Shown here: positions 1-7,484 of the stretch, one piece after another
How positions within the stretch are numbered: position 1 is the stretch's first letter
Layout of the letters: every line of letters begins with the position of its first letter
The notes under the pieces: generated by a model
Databases searched by the model: none
The model's input: the letters and a program-made list of their open reading frames with translations, nothing else
Told to the model about the DNA's origin: nothing
Program-made: the position numbers and the translations under genes
Origin: Bacillus sp. JCM 19034
GTDB taxonomy: Bacteria; Bacillota; Bacilli; Bacillales; Bacillaceae_D
Direction: 5' to 3'
DNA length: 43,325 nt
Assembly (NCBI RefSeq): GCF_001310635.1
Contig: NZ_BAXR01000025.1
Location: 1-43,325 of the forward strand

Positions 1-204
1 CATCAAACCGGAAATAGGTGCAGGTTTGGAAGGAAAAAGCGGTGAAACCTGCATCAAACCGGAAATAGGTGCAGGTTTGGAAGAAAAAAGTGGCCAAACC
101 TGCATCAAACCGGAAATAGGTGCAAGTTTGGAAGGGAAAAGCGGTGAAACCTGCATCAAACCAGTAATAGGTGCAAGTTTGGAAGGAGAAGCGACCAAAC
201 CGTG
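1..204. repeat. 51-bp tandem repeat array, four units
   Basis: Four units start at 1, 52, 103 and 154, with a period of exactly 51 bp. Each carries AAACCTGCA followed about 16 nt later by TGCAGGTTT, a 9-bp inverted repeat that could fold as a hairpin; in units 3 and 4 one arm has an A for G change (TGCAAGTTT). The array runs off the left edge, so its true length is unknown. One forward frame is open through all units from position 2 to a stop at 203-205 (17 codons per unit). Related units at the right end of the window have a 50-bp period, which argues against coding. It is not a CRISPR, because the between-palindrome sequence is conserved too. Confidence 0.85.
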
Positions 205-296
205 AAATGCAACCTTTTGAAATTAGCGTCTTCAATAGTGGTAATAATAGAGGATGGAGCTGTCTTTCTATGTCAACTCAATCCTCCTCTACCTAT

Positions 297-939
297 TTAA
301 TTTTTCTCATTCGGAAAAAGTGTATACGAAATAGAGTAGATGAAATCTACGATAAACACAATTGCCCAAATCATTCCGATCCCGTACATTGTTTCATTTG
401 CATATGGAGAGTGCGTTGCCGAACCGGCTTCAATCCAAGATAAATCTGTAACGTACAAGAGCATTTCTTCGGTCCCAGATGTTCCAATGCTCCAAAATAA
501 TGCTTGCACTGTAACAAAGACGATTAAATGAATGAAAGCACTAACGCGATATTTTTTTGCAATGTATTTTTGGATTTTTGTTTCGTTCGATAATTTCATA
601 GTCTTTTGCTGTTAAAAGCTCGACGCCGCGAAAGCGACCAATTTTCTGACGCATCCAACGATCTAATCGAATAAAATCAAAGATTCCAAACGTACAGGCA
701 TAGATGATAAAAATAGTAATAACAAGTAGGATCGTAGAGAACTCACCTGTTTTTCATATAAATATAAACCTAGTAAGACTTCGAGAATTAGAAAGCCTAA
801 AAAAGCGAAAAATAAAAAGGGTACTGGTTAGTGGCTTTCCGAGAAAATAGCGGAAATAACCAAATAATAAGAGTGAAATAAGAGAAAGTACTTCGGCAGC
901 GACAAATAGCTCCCATTGGTATTCTAGGAAAAAGTCCAT
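297..939 (-). pseudogene. Uncharacterised multi-pass membrane protein, frame broken about three times
   Basis: Three reading-frame segments fit end to end as one membrane protein of about 210 residues. The first starts MDFFLEYQWELF at 939 behind a strong GGAGGA site and contributes one or two hydrophobic helices. The second, running from about 815 to 735 into GEFSTILLV and RLDRWMRQK, has no start codon of its own. The third, entered near 570 (KYIAKKYRVSAFIHL), carries two more hydrophobic helices in a 2TM-domain-like arrangement and ends TLFPNEKN. Single missing bases near 812, 745 and 575 would join all three. I do not recognise a named family. It lies just downstream of the MerR gene on the same strand and may be co-transcribed with it; the gap is 25 bp. 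Confidence 0.6.
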
Positions 940-964
940 GTTATCCTCCTCGATGTCGTTTGGA

Positions 965-1705
965 TTAATTTTGATTAAGATAGTAGTTCGTTGCAGCTTC
1001 TATAAATTCAATAACTTCAGGTTCTATTGGATAAAACCCCGCTTTTTCTGATTGTTCTTTAGATTTTCTAATTTCCCACACCTTTTCAGAAAATGATTCG
1101 TCTCCACCAAATTGTTCCTGCTCCTTTTCAAGAATTCTACGGATAATCCGTTGTACTTCAATTGCTTTAATCCCTTTAGGTATATGTCTTTTAATCTGAG
1201 CAAGCAAAGCGACCCATTCAAGTGAATCGGGGTCACCACTATTAACGTTCGGTAAAAGGTCTACAAGCTCTTGTTCCTGGAGATTAAATTGTTTACGTAA
1301 AAATGTCTGTTGCTGCTCTTTATTATCCTCATACAATCTAATGAGTTTCTGCATTTGGATTACATCGTTTTTTCCATCTAAAGTGAACTCATTCATTAAA
1401 CCACGTAGTAGTTGTTCCATATATTTTAATTTCTTCTTTTCATCTAATACGAAGGTCAGTTGACTTTTAAGACTGTGATACCAATCGTTATTTTCTTTGG
1501 ATAACATGTCTTCAATCTCATTTAGAGAAAATCGCAATGTTTTTAAAAATTGAATTTGTTGTAACTTCTTGATTTCTTCTTCACCATAAAGACGATGGCC
1601 GCCCTCTGTTTTACCAGCTGGCTTAAGTAAACCGATGTTATCATAGTGGCGTAACGTTCGGACTGTCACACCTGTTTGTTTTGCGACATCTTTTATTGAA
1701 ATGAT
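965..1705 (-). CDS. MerR-family transcriptional regulator (TipAS-like C-terminus)
   Basis: The N-terminus is a MerR winged helix: VAKQTGVTVRTLRHYDNIG, then the GGHRLY wing and an IQFLKTLRFSLNEIEDML segment. A helical linker and a roughly 130-residue C-terminal domain resembling TipAS/SkgA effector-binding regions follow. The first GTG (1669) would cut off the first DNA-binding helix. The homologous frame continues upstream through ISIKDVAKQTG to 1705, but no ATG/GTG/TTG exists there before an in-frame TGA. A good AAGGAGGG (about 1712-1720) sits at proper distance from ATC (1705) or ATT (1702). So the start is either a rare ATC/ATT or the 5' end contains an indel. A MerR-type promoter with a palindromic operator lies directly upstream, suggesting autoregulation. 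Targets are unknown; the downstream membrane protein is a candidate. Confidence 0.85.
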   Translation of the reverse strand: MISIKDVAKQTGVTVRTLRHYDNIGLLKPAGKTEGGHRLYGEEEIKKLQQIQFLKTLRFSLNEIEDMLSKENNDWYHSLKSQLTFVLDEKKKLKYMEQLLRGLMNEFTLDGKNDVIQMQKLIRLYEDNKEQQQTFLRKQFNLQEQELVDLLPNVNSGDPDSLEWVALLAQIKRHIPKGIKAIEVQRIIRRILEKEQEQFGGDESFSEKVWEIRKSKEQSEKAGFYPIEPEVIEFIEAATNYYLNQN

Positions 1706-1741
1706 CGTTCATCCCTCCTTGTAATTAAGTACGTTTCTATC

Positions 1742-1772
1742 ATTATATAAAATGACGTTACGTCAGTTTCAA
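1742..1772 (-). promoter_or_regulatory. MerR-type promoter, 19-bp spacer with palindromic operator
   Basis: On the minus strand TTGAAA (1772-1767) and TATAAT (1747-1742) are separated by exactly 19 bp, the overlong spacer typical of MerR-regulated promoters. The perfect palindrome TGACGTTACGTCA (1753-1765) sits inside the spacer, where MerR proteins bind and twist the DNA. It directly precedes the merR-type gene, so it is read as its own promoter. Confidence 0.75.
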
Positions 1773-1893
1773 GAGGAGATTTTCTATAAACGTAATAAAA
1801 AATTCTATCAATATAATACCAGTAATAAAACTATTATGGGAAATAGTAACATATAACTATACTAAATTTGTCTATTATCTGTTATCCTTTAGA

Positions 1894-1907
1894 TGTAAGC
1901 GTTTTCT
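1894..1907 (+). promoter_or_regulatory. cre box (CcpA site) upstream of pectate lyase
   Basis: TGTAAGCGTTTTCT matches the TGWAARCGYTWNCW form of the catabolite-responsive element at every position. It lies about 65-80 bp before the pectate lyase start. That fits glucose repression of a secreted plant-polysaccharide enzyme. Confidence 0.75.
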
Positions 1908-1916
1908 ATCACTTTA

Positions 1917-1955
1917 CCAAGGAGGTGAACCTTGGAGTTATTTTGTTCTAACTAA
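1917..1955 (+). other. Hairpin with embedded Shine-Dalgarno and possible 7-codon leader ORF
   Basis: CCAAGG (1917-1922) and CCTTGG (1930-1935) form a small inverted repeat around AGGAGGTGAA. A TTG at 1932 could start a seven-codon ORF ending at TAA 1953-1955, just before the pectate lyase's own ribosome-binding site. The strong Shine-Dalgarno has no other gene to serve. A leader-peptide role is speculative. Confidence 0.3.
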
Positions 1956-1975
1956 ATGGGAAAGGAAGGATGAAG

Positions 1976-3496
1976 ATGAGAAAAGGAATTAACTTGTTTA
2001 TTGTACTCGGGTTCGTTGTTTCTCTCTTAACGATTGGTTATCAAACTGCTGATGCGTCGTCGTTCCAAGATAATACGTACTACCATTTATTGAATGAAAA
2101 TAGTGGAAAGTATTTAGAGGTAGAGGATGCTTTAACGGATAATGGAGCAAACGTTCAACAATGGGAAAATACGAATTGCTTTTGTCAGCAATGGAGATTG
2201 GTAGAAAATAGTGATGGCTATTTTGAATTAATCAATCGTCATAGTGGAAAAGCTTTAGATGTATTTGAACGTTCATTAGTTGATGGAGGGAATATCGTTC
2301 AATGGGATCGAAATGGTTTAAGTAATCAACAATGGCGTATTGAACAAGTTGGCGGTTCCTTCAAGTTAATTAGTAGACATAGCGGTAAAGCACTTGAAGT
2401 ATTTGAACATTCAACAGACAATGGAGCGAATGTCGTACAATGGCATGACTCCGGGAACCCAAATCAGCTTTGGACGATTGTCGAGGCTAGTTCAGGACAA
2501 AGTCCCGATTTTAGTGCTCCTCTAGGGTATGCGTCTATGAATGGCGGTACGACGGGTGGACAAGGTGGCCGAGTGGCATACGCTAGTACAGGTGCTGAAC
2601 TACAACAAATTATCAATGAAAGAAGTCGAAGTAGCAATCCAGACGAACCTCTAACCATTTATGTTACAAATACTATTACACTCCAAAATTCCTCTACTGA
2701 TAAAATTGAAGTGAAAAATCATCGCGGTCAGGCACATGAAATTCGTAATCTCTCTATTATTGGACAAGGGACAAGCGGTGAATTTGATGGTATCGGCCTC
2801 CGTTTAATTAATGCTCACAACATCATTGTTCAAAACTTATCGATCCATCATGTCTTGGCAAGATCTGGAGAAGGAACAGCAATTGAAATTACAGAAGGAA
2901 GTAAAAATATTTGGATCGACCACAATGAATTCTACAGTGAGCTTGATGGAAACGATGATCGTGATTTGTATGACGGTCTTGTCGATATCAAACGAAATTC
3001 CGAGTACATTACAGTTTCTTGGAATCGTTTCGAGAACCATTGGAAAACGATGCTCGTTGGTCATACAGATAATGCCTCTTTAGCACCTGATAAAATTACC
3101 TACCATCATAATTTATTCCACAACCTTAATTCTAGAGTTCCTTTAATACGATTCGCAGATGTGCATATGGTTAACAATTATTTTAAAGATATTCAAGATA
3201 CAGCGATTAATAGTCGGATGGGGGCTAGAGTGTTTGTCGAAAATAATTATTTTGACAATGTTGGCTCCGGTCAAATTGACCCTACAACAGGTCAGATTAA
3301 AACAGCAGTTGGTTGGTTTTATGGAAGCAGTCAAACAGGTTATTGGAACTTAAAGGGCAATCAATTTATAAATACCCCTCACAGTCATCTGTCTTCAACG
3401 ACGAATTTTGTTCCACCGTATGAATTTAATGCTCAATCTGCAAATGATGCAAGACTAGCAGTAGAACAATATTCGGGTGTGGGGGTTGTTCATTAA
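1976..3496 (+). CDS. Secreted pectate lyase (PL1) with N-terminal ricin-type lectin domain
   Basis: This is a predicted exported enzyme of about 506 residues that would cleave polygalacturonate by beta-elimination. A signal peptide (about residues 1-28, ending near TADASS) is followed by three repeats with the QxW signature (QQWENT, QQWRIE, NQLWTI regions, residues 35-170), a CBM13/ricin beta-trefoil. From about residue 190 comes a PL1 parallel beta-helix. Family motifs are IWIDHNEF, the DGLVDIKRNSEYITVSWN calcium-site strand, HWKTMLVG, and RVPLIRFADVHMVNNYF with the expected catalytic/substrate arginines. ATG 1970 abuts GGAAGG with no spacer, so ATG 1976 (6-nt spacer) is the likelier start. 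It is monocistronic, between a perfect cre and an intrinsic terminator. The lectin-first order is less common than a catalytic domain alone. Confidence 0.93.
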   Translation: MRKGINLFIVLGFVVSLLTIGYQTADASSFQDNTYYHLLNENSGKYLEVEDALTDNGANVQQWENTNCFCQQWRLVENSDGYFELINRHSGKALDVFERSLVDGGNIVQWDRNGLSNQQWRIEQVGGSFKLISRHSGKALEVFEHSTDNGANVVQWHDSGNPNQLWTIVEASSGQSPDFSAPLGYASMNGGTTGGQGGRVAYASTGAELQQIINERSRSSNPDEPLTIYVTNTITLQNSSTDKIEVKNHRGQAHEIRNLSIIGQGTSGEFDGIGLRLINAHNIIVQNLSIHHVLARSGEGTAIEITEGSKNIWIDHNEFYSELDGNDDRDLYDGLVDIKRNSEYITVSWNRFENHWKTMLVGHTDNASLAPDKITYHHNLFHNLNSRVPLIRFADVHMVNNYFKDIQDTAINSRMGARVFVENNYFDNVGSGQIDPTTGQIKTAVGWFYGSSQTGYWNLKGNQFINTPHSHLSSTTNFVPPYEFNAQSANDARLAVEQYSGVGVVH

Positions 3497-3514
3497 TAAT
3501 TTAATGAAAGATTG

Positions 3515-3545
3515 GACACACATATTCTCCTGTGTGTCTTTTATT
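3515..3545 (+). terminator. Rho-independent terminator after pectate lyase
   Basis: GACACACA (3515-3522), an 8-nt loop and TGTGTGTC (3531-3538) are followed by a T-rich tail. It lies 19 bp after the lyase stop codon. Confidence 0.85.
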
Positions 3546-3995
3546 TGATAAAATCAACAGGGACATTTAAGGATTAAAACTACTATGCTATATTAACTAA
3601 ATGTAAATACGAACAAATGGATGATGTGTTCATACACCACTCCTGAAATATCCTTCACTTTCCACGGGGAAGCTGGTGTGTCTCCAATACGTACTGTGTC
3701 CAGCCACGTAGTAAATTCTATTAAAGAGGAATTTGTACTTTACAAATGTAACGAAAGGTTTAGAAATTAAAAGTATGATGCATAACTTAGAAAAAGCTCG
3801 CTTGTCGTTTGAACTGTACCATTGTTTAAATAAAAGTGGTTCACTATGGCTATGAAATTTGTCATCAAGGGTGGGTTGCGAATAAAAGATCGTTTCACAG
3901 TCAATTATTTTCATTTTTTGGTGATTGTCTCTAGTTGTGATACGTAAAGATAAACTATGGCCTTGAAAAGGTATCACTAGAACTAGAGAGGAGAA
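3546..3995. other. Intergenic region without a supported gene
   Basis: About 450 bp lie between the lyase terminator and the next small gene. A 115-codon frame on the minus strand (3977-3630) has no ribosome-binding site, no domain I recognise and an erratic composition, so I do not call it. No repeat, RNA gene or strong promoter was seen. Confidence 0.5.
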
Positions 3996-4001
3996 ATGAT
4001 T

Positions 4002-4355
4002 GTGCTTGTACTTGCTATCGTGCTTTTTTTAATGAATATGTTTTTAGCAGCATATCTTGGAATTTTGTACGGTTCTATATTGATTAAGAAGACAGGTATG
4101 TTTGCAACACACTCTACTATGGCAGCGATTGTTCATATTGTACTAAGTGTTATTACTATTATTAGTTGGTATATATTTGCCTCTAGTATTAGTTGGTTCG
4201 TTGTAATTGGAGGAATTGTTTTAGGTTCAATATTCTTTATCATAGGGGAAATAGTTTTATTTTTATTTTTGTATGAAAATAAGGACAAATACATTGAGAT
4301 ATACAAAAATGATATCAAAGAAGAAGAGTATACAATCACCCGTGTTAACGCTTAA
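4002..4355 (+). CDS. Small hypothetical membrane protein, three to four helices
   Basis: It has about 117 residues and is very hydrophobic. Helices fall at roughly residues 1-25, 40-60 and 65-95, with a charged C-terminal tail (ENKDKYIEIYKNDIKEEE) that is probably cytoplasmic. ATG 3996 is only 2 nt from GAGAGGAG. GTG 4002, about 8 nt away, is the better start. The gene stands alone, with no clear terminator downstream. I do not recognise a family. Confidence 0.6.
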   Translation: MLVLAIVLFLMNMFLAAYLGILYGSILIKKTGMFATHSTMAAIVHIVLSVITIISWYIFASSISWFVVIGGIVLGSIFFIIGEIVLFLFLYENKDKYIEIYKNDIKEEEYTITRVNA

Positions 4356-4565
4356 GGGTCGTGCAATCTTAGAATCTTTATTGTAGGTGTAGCATGCTAA
4401 GGAGTTTGGGTGAAGATATAGGTGTGTCCCTCGTTGTGGTGGGACTATTATTTATTGTGTACAACAGTACTCTACTTTCATTTTACTAAGGAACGTAGTA
4501 AGCCCATATTCAAATAGCACTTCATGGTACGATACACGTATCAATTAAAGGAGGTGTTTTTTCTT

Positions 4566-4622
4566 ATGCGGCAAAAGAAATTAACGATTGTCCCCGTTAC
4601 ACTCTATCCTGAAAGAATTTAA
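4566..4622 (+). CDS. Very short ORF with strong ribosome-binding site (possible gene remnant)
   Basis: AAAGGAGGTG lies about 10 nt before ATG 4566. The frame reads MRQKKLTIVPVTLYPERI and stops after 18 codons. A strong start on so short a frame could be a small peptide or the 5' stump of a lost gene. Bases 4356-4852 otherwise contain no gene I can support. Confidence 0.25.
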   Translation: MRQKKLTIVPVTLYPERI

Positions 4623-4629
4623 TAGTGGA

Positions 4630-4655
4630 GCGTTGACCTCTTAGAGGCTCAACGC
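4630..4655. other. Stable hairpin in noncoding stretch
   Basis: GCGTTGACCTC (4630-4640), a TTA loop and GAGGCTCAACGC (4644-4655) pair as an 11-bp stem with one bulged C. No T-run follows on either strand, so it is not a standard terminator. It lies just after the short ORF ending at 4622. Confidence 0.5.
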
Positions 4656-4852
4656 CTGTTGAGAAATAATTAGATAACTTCATAAAGCTATTTTTTCAAA
4701 AGATTATAAACCTCTTCCGAAGATAACTTTCCCGATATATATGAGTTTTTATGGTCGTTGAAAGATGGGATTTTTCGATTTCGAGTGGTGTAATGATCAA
4801 ACTACGATGTTTCGAAGGCTACGTGTCGGAACTCTCTCATCTCCTTACACGT

Positions 4853-5184
4853 CTACTGAAGTGCTTGATTCACTAACTCGTAATACACGTGTACATCTTG
4901 TCTTCGCATTCGGTTCATATATTCTGAATAGTCCGACATACCCTGGCCAATCAACTCATAATATGTATCAATCATATCAATCGTACTGGCGTGCTGGCGA
5001 TTCATCGCACCTAGCATTCCTTCAATGACAGCTCCTTCCGATTGTTTTAATTCCCCTTGAATGAAGCGTTTGAGCTCTTGGTGCTCGGTTCTCATTCGTA
5101 ACAATTGCCGTTGAAAGGGGCCCGCTTTGTAGGACAAATCTTCAAAGCTATGAAAGGTACATTCACTTTCATCGTTTTAATCAT
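4853..5184 (-). pseudogene. Small all-helical protein, frameshifted (possible WXG/LXG-like)
   Basis: Start ATG 5184 behind GAAGGTG gives MIKTMKVNV. One added base near 5158 then joins it to FHSFEDLSYKAGPFQRQL and the remaining open frame, ending YYELVNQALQ at 4853, about 110 residues in all. The protein is predicted almost wholly alpha-helical, with amphipathic heptads, and follows the next upstream gene by 17 bp. Length, helicity and the tandem arrangement recall the helical partner proteins of type VII secretion substrates, but no WXG motif is visible. I hold that only as a weak possibility. Confidence 0.4.
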
Positions 5185-5201
5185 GATGGTTTTCACCTTC
5201 T

Positions 5202-5877
5202 CTATGCATATTTAAAAATGTTCGAAATATGTTCATCATGTTCAAACAACGTCTCGATGGCTACTCTCATTTCTTCAATCAATGTCGTCGTTTGACTTAA
5301 GTCTTTTCGATATTGGTGAAAGAATTCTTCTAAAGAGTCTGTGATCGTTTGTGGCAAAGCCGGAATAAACTCTTGTACAGAAATCCTTCGTAGTAGACCT
5401 GTATCGCTTTCCCGAAGAATTGTCTATGATACAAATTCGGTTCTGCTCCATTTGATGAATCTGCTGACGCAAACGCCGCTTCCTTCGCTCATCATCACCT
5501 AGTACTTCCCGTTCATACGACTGCTGCATGCGCGTCAATTCCATTAATAAGTTCGCACAAATCTCTTTCCCTTTTTGGAAAATCCGAATCGCAGAGGAAA
5601 TATTCACATAGATTTCCTGTCCACCTGAGCGATTGGTTCGTCCAGTTCCGCCTACTGCACCAAATAAATCTACATTCGCTAACTTATCTAACAGAGCCTC
5701 CGACGTTAAGCCATCATGAACATAGATCATATCGTTCGATTCAGGATCATACACTTTGTAAATATCCGAACCTGACTCTTTGCCCAAGTATGCAATAATA
5801 TGATCCATCGTATGAGCCTCTGCACTCACATGAAAATAATCAACGATTGTCGATGTATGTGTTTGGATGGTCACCAA
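5202..5877 (-). pseudogene. Hypothetical protein with coiled coil, 5'-truncated and frameshifted
   Basis: The open frame from 5877 has an N-terminal part of about 90 residues (SDIYKVYDPESNDMIYVHDG) and then a charged coiled-coil region (LMELTRMQQSYEREVLGDDE). Near 5430 the frame breaks. Another frame carries a convincing helical C-terminus (PALPQTITDSLEEFFHQY, then LIEEMRVAIETLFEH) to a stop at 5202. There is no ribosome-binding site at the 5' end, and an in-frame stop lies just upstream, so the original start appears lost at the junction near 5873. I do not recognise the family. Confidence 0.4.
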
Positions 5878-6034
5878 GGATACTATTTTTCACGGATATG
5901 ATGATAGAGGTTGTGATTTATTGGCTACCTCACCCGATTCAATTCGAGAATTTTATGAAGAATACAATGATTGGATATTAGATTATGACCGAGATAACAT
6001 TGATAAAATCTTTCAAAAAAGGTTATTAAGGTAA
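5867..6034 (+). pseudogene. 3' fragment of a DUF3885-type protein
   Basis: In-frame codons give TIFHGYDDRGCDLLATS, EFYEEYNDWILDYDR and DNIDKIFQKRLLR before TAA (6032-6034). This is the characteristic C-terminal end of DUF3885 proteins, which are normally about 200 residues. The ATG at 5867 has no ribosome-binding site, and homology begins only after it, so this is a 5'-truncated remnant of about 50 codons. It abuts head to head the 5'-truncated gene on the other strand. A further short protein-like tail (LEPDFHPLKHPNLWLDIS) follows at about 6062-6123 in another frame. Function unknown. Confidence 0.55.
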
Positions 6035-6210
6035 CGATCTAATAGTTTTAGAAGATCAACAAGGATTGCTTGAACCTGACTTTCACCCTTTGAAACATCC
6101 AAACCTATGGCTGGATATATCCTAATTCTCGAGTAGTAAGCCCCTCTAAGGTATGGCTAATTTTAAAACTCTTACGAAATGGTTTCCCTTAATAAGCATT
6201 AGATGCAAAT

Positions 6211-6259
6211 GAAGTGAACCACTTTTCTGTAGAGTTTTAAGCCGAAGTGCACCATTTGT
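6211..6259. mobile_element. Possible remnant of an IS21-type element end
   Basis: GAAGTGAACCACTTTT (6211-6226) recurs imperfectly as GAAGTGCACCATTTGT (6244-6259), 33 bp apart. IS21-family ends carry several such copies of a GTGAACCACTTTT-like terminal repeat. No transposase frame is present in 6035-6389, which otherwise holds nothing I can support as a gene. It is a suggestive but weak call next to the gene-remnant junction. Confidence 0.25.
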
Positions 6260-6389
6260 GGAGCAATAGATTCACTAACGTTAATTTACAGTACACAGAT
6301 AATAGAGGGAATGTGTGATACTATAACTGAATTTAAGGTAAAGAGGACGAGGAAAAGCAGTAAATGATTCCCCTCTTTACCCATGAATG

Positions 6390-7273
6390 TTATTTAAAAT
6401 ACTCCTTTGTCATAGACATAAAATCAGCCAAATGGGGGGTTATCCATTTGTCTTTATGCAATGCCATTTGTGTTATAAGGATGGGCATTTCAACCTCGAA
6501 ATTCACCTCTAACAATTCACCTTCTATTAATTCTTTTTCAACGACCATTTCTGGCAGAACGGCAATGCCCAAATTCGAGATTACGCATTTTTTTATGGCT
6601 TCTAAGCTAACAAATTCCAGTGTGGTTTTGGGAGTGACCTTATAAAAGGAAAGAATTTCTTCAAAAGAAGTTCGATAGGAACAGCCACTCTCCGTATATA
6701 GAATTGTTTCAGTTACTAAGTCTTCAGGGGTAACTGTTTTTTTTGCAGATAAGGAATGATTAGGTGAGCTAATTAAGATTAACCTTTCTTGAATTAAAGG
6801 TGTCGATTGAAGGTAGGGGTTAATTATTTTGCTATCCATTATAAATGCTAAATCAATATCCCCTTCGATTAAACTCTTAGTGGCCATTTCATCTGAATGA
6901 GCTGCTTTAAAAATGAGTTGAATAGATGGGTATTTCAGTTTGAAGTCCCGTAGTAAATTTGGCAAACGGTAGGTACATTGGCTTTCTTGTGCACCGATAA
7001 TAAGGTTCCACTATCATGATCAGTGGTCAAGGCGTTTCTGGCTTCCTCTTCTAGATGGACAATCTTTGTGGCATATTGTCTTAATCGCTCTCCGGAATGA
7101 GTGAGGATGAGTTTTCTTCCTAGTCGTTCAAAAAGTTGGAGGTTCAATTCGTTTTCTAAATTCTTTATTTGAGCTGTAACACTGGATTGAGCATATTGAA
7201 GTTTCTCTGCAGTTATTGTGAAATTTAATGTATCACATGCAACTAGAAATGTTTGAAGATGTTTAATTTCCAT
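6390..7273 (-). pseudogene. LysR-family transcriptional regulator, single frameshift
   Basis: The N-terminal LysR helix-turn-helix (MEIKHLQTFLVACDTLNF, then AEKLQYAQSSVTAQIKNLE) is followed by the substrate-binding domain to 6390, about 294 residues as usual for the family. The two halves are in different frames. One added base near 7003, turning TLLSV into TLIIGAQESQ, joins them without other change. ATG 7273 is chosen over 7288 because GAAGGAG sits just before it. It is divergent from the MFS exporter, so it probably controls that gene. A CGATC/GATCG inverted repeat lies between them. Confidence 0.8.
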
Positions 7274-7290
7274 TTTTAACTCCTTCATAT

Positions 7291-7318
7291 CGATCGAAAA
7301 AAACGATTCTTTTGATCG
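7291..7318. promoter_or_regulatory. Inverted repeat, candidate LysR operator
   Basis: CGATCGAAAA (7291-7300) and TTTTGATCG (7310-7318) form an interrupted dyad with one bulged base, immediately upstream of the LysR start and in front of the divergent MFS unit. Size and position suit a LysR binding site. The assignment is inferred from position only. Confidence 0.4.
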
Positions 7319-7388
7319 GGATAATCATCTGTAACGATTTCAAGAAATAGTGTAACCTTAATTTACTGATTATTCAAGGAGGTACTAG

Positions 7389-7484
7389 ATGAAGAAATTG
7401 TTGATAATTAACGGGGAAGATTACGTTGAGAGGGTCCAACGCCACTTACAAAAACTCCTTATTCATTTAGGAGAGAGTATATGA
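7389..7484 (+). CDS. 31-codon ORF translationally coupled to MFS exporter
   Basis: CAAGGAGGTACTAG gives a near-ideal ribosome-binding site for ATG 7389. The frame (MKKLLIINGEDYVERVQRHL...) runs 31 codons, and its TGA overlaps the exporter's ATG in an ATGA junction at 7481-7484. Such an arrangement implies translational coupling or a regulatory leader peptide, as known upstream of some antibiotic efflux and methylase genes. I do not recognise the peptide, and no mutually exclusive hairpins were worked out. It could also be the stump of a larger lost gene. Confidence 0.5.
   Translation: MKKLLIINGEDYVERVQRHLQKLLIHLGESI

Noticed and set aside
1..204. Possible CRISPR array
   Set aside because: The sequence between the palindromic arms is nearly identical from unit to unit, so there are no unique spacers, and no cas genes are present.
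2..205. Open frame of 67 codons through the left repeats, as if a 17-residue tandem-repeat protein
   Set aside because: The frame is open only because one unit lacks stops and is a multiple of three; substitutions are not biased to silent sites, and the right-hand copies have a 50-bp period that breaks the frame.
3630..3977. 115-codon minus-strand frame
   Set aside because: No ribosome-binding site, no recognisable domain and irregular composition; treated as chance.
4765..5028. 87-codon plus-strand frame
   Set aside because: It lies antisense to the helical minus-strand gene, which has the better start, codon pattern and restored N-terminus.
6364..6645. 93-codon plus-strand frame
   Set aside because: It is antisense to the C-terminal half of the LysR gene, whose protein match is clear.
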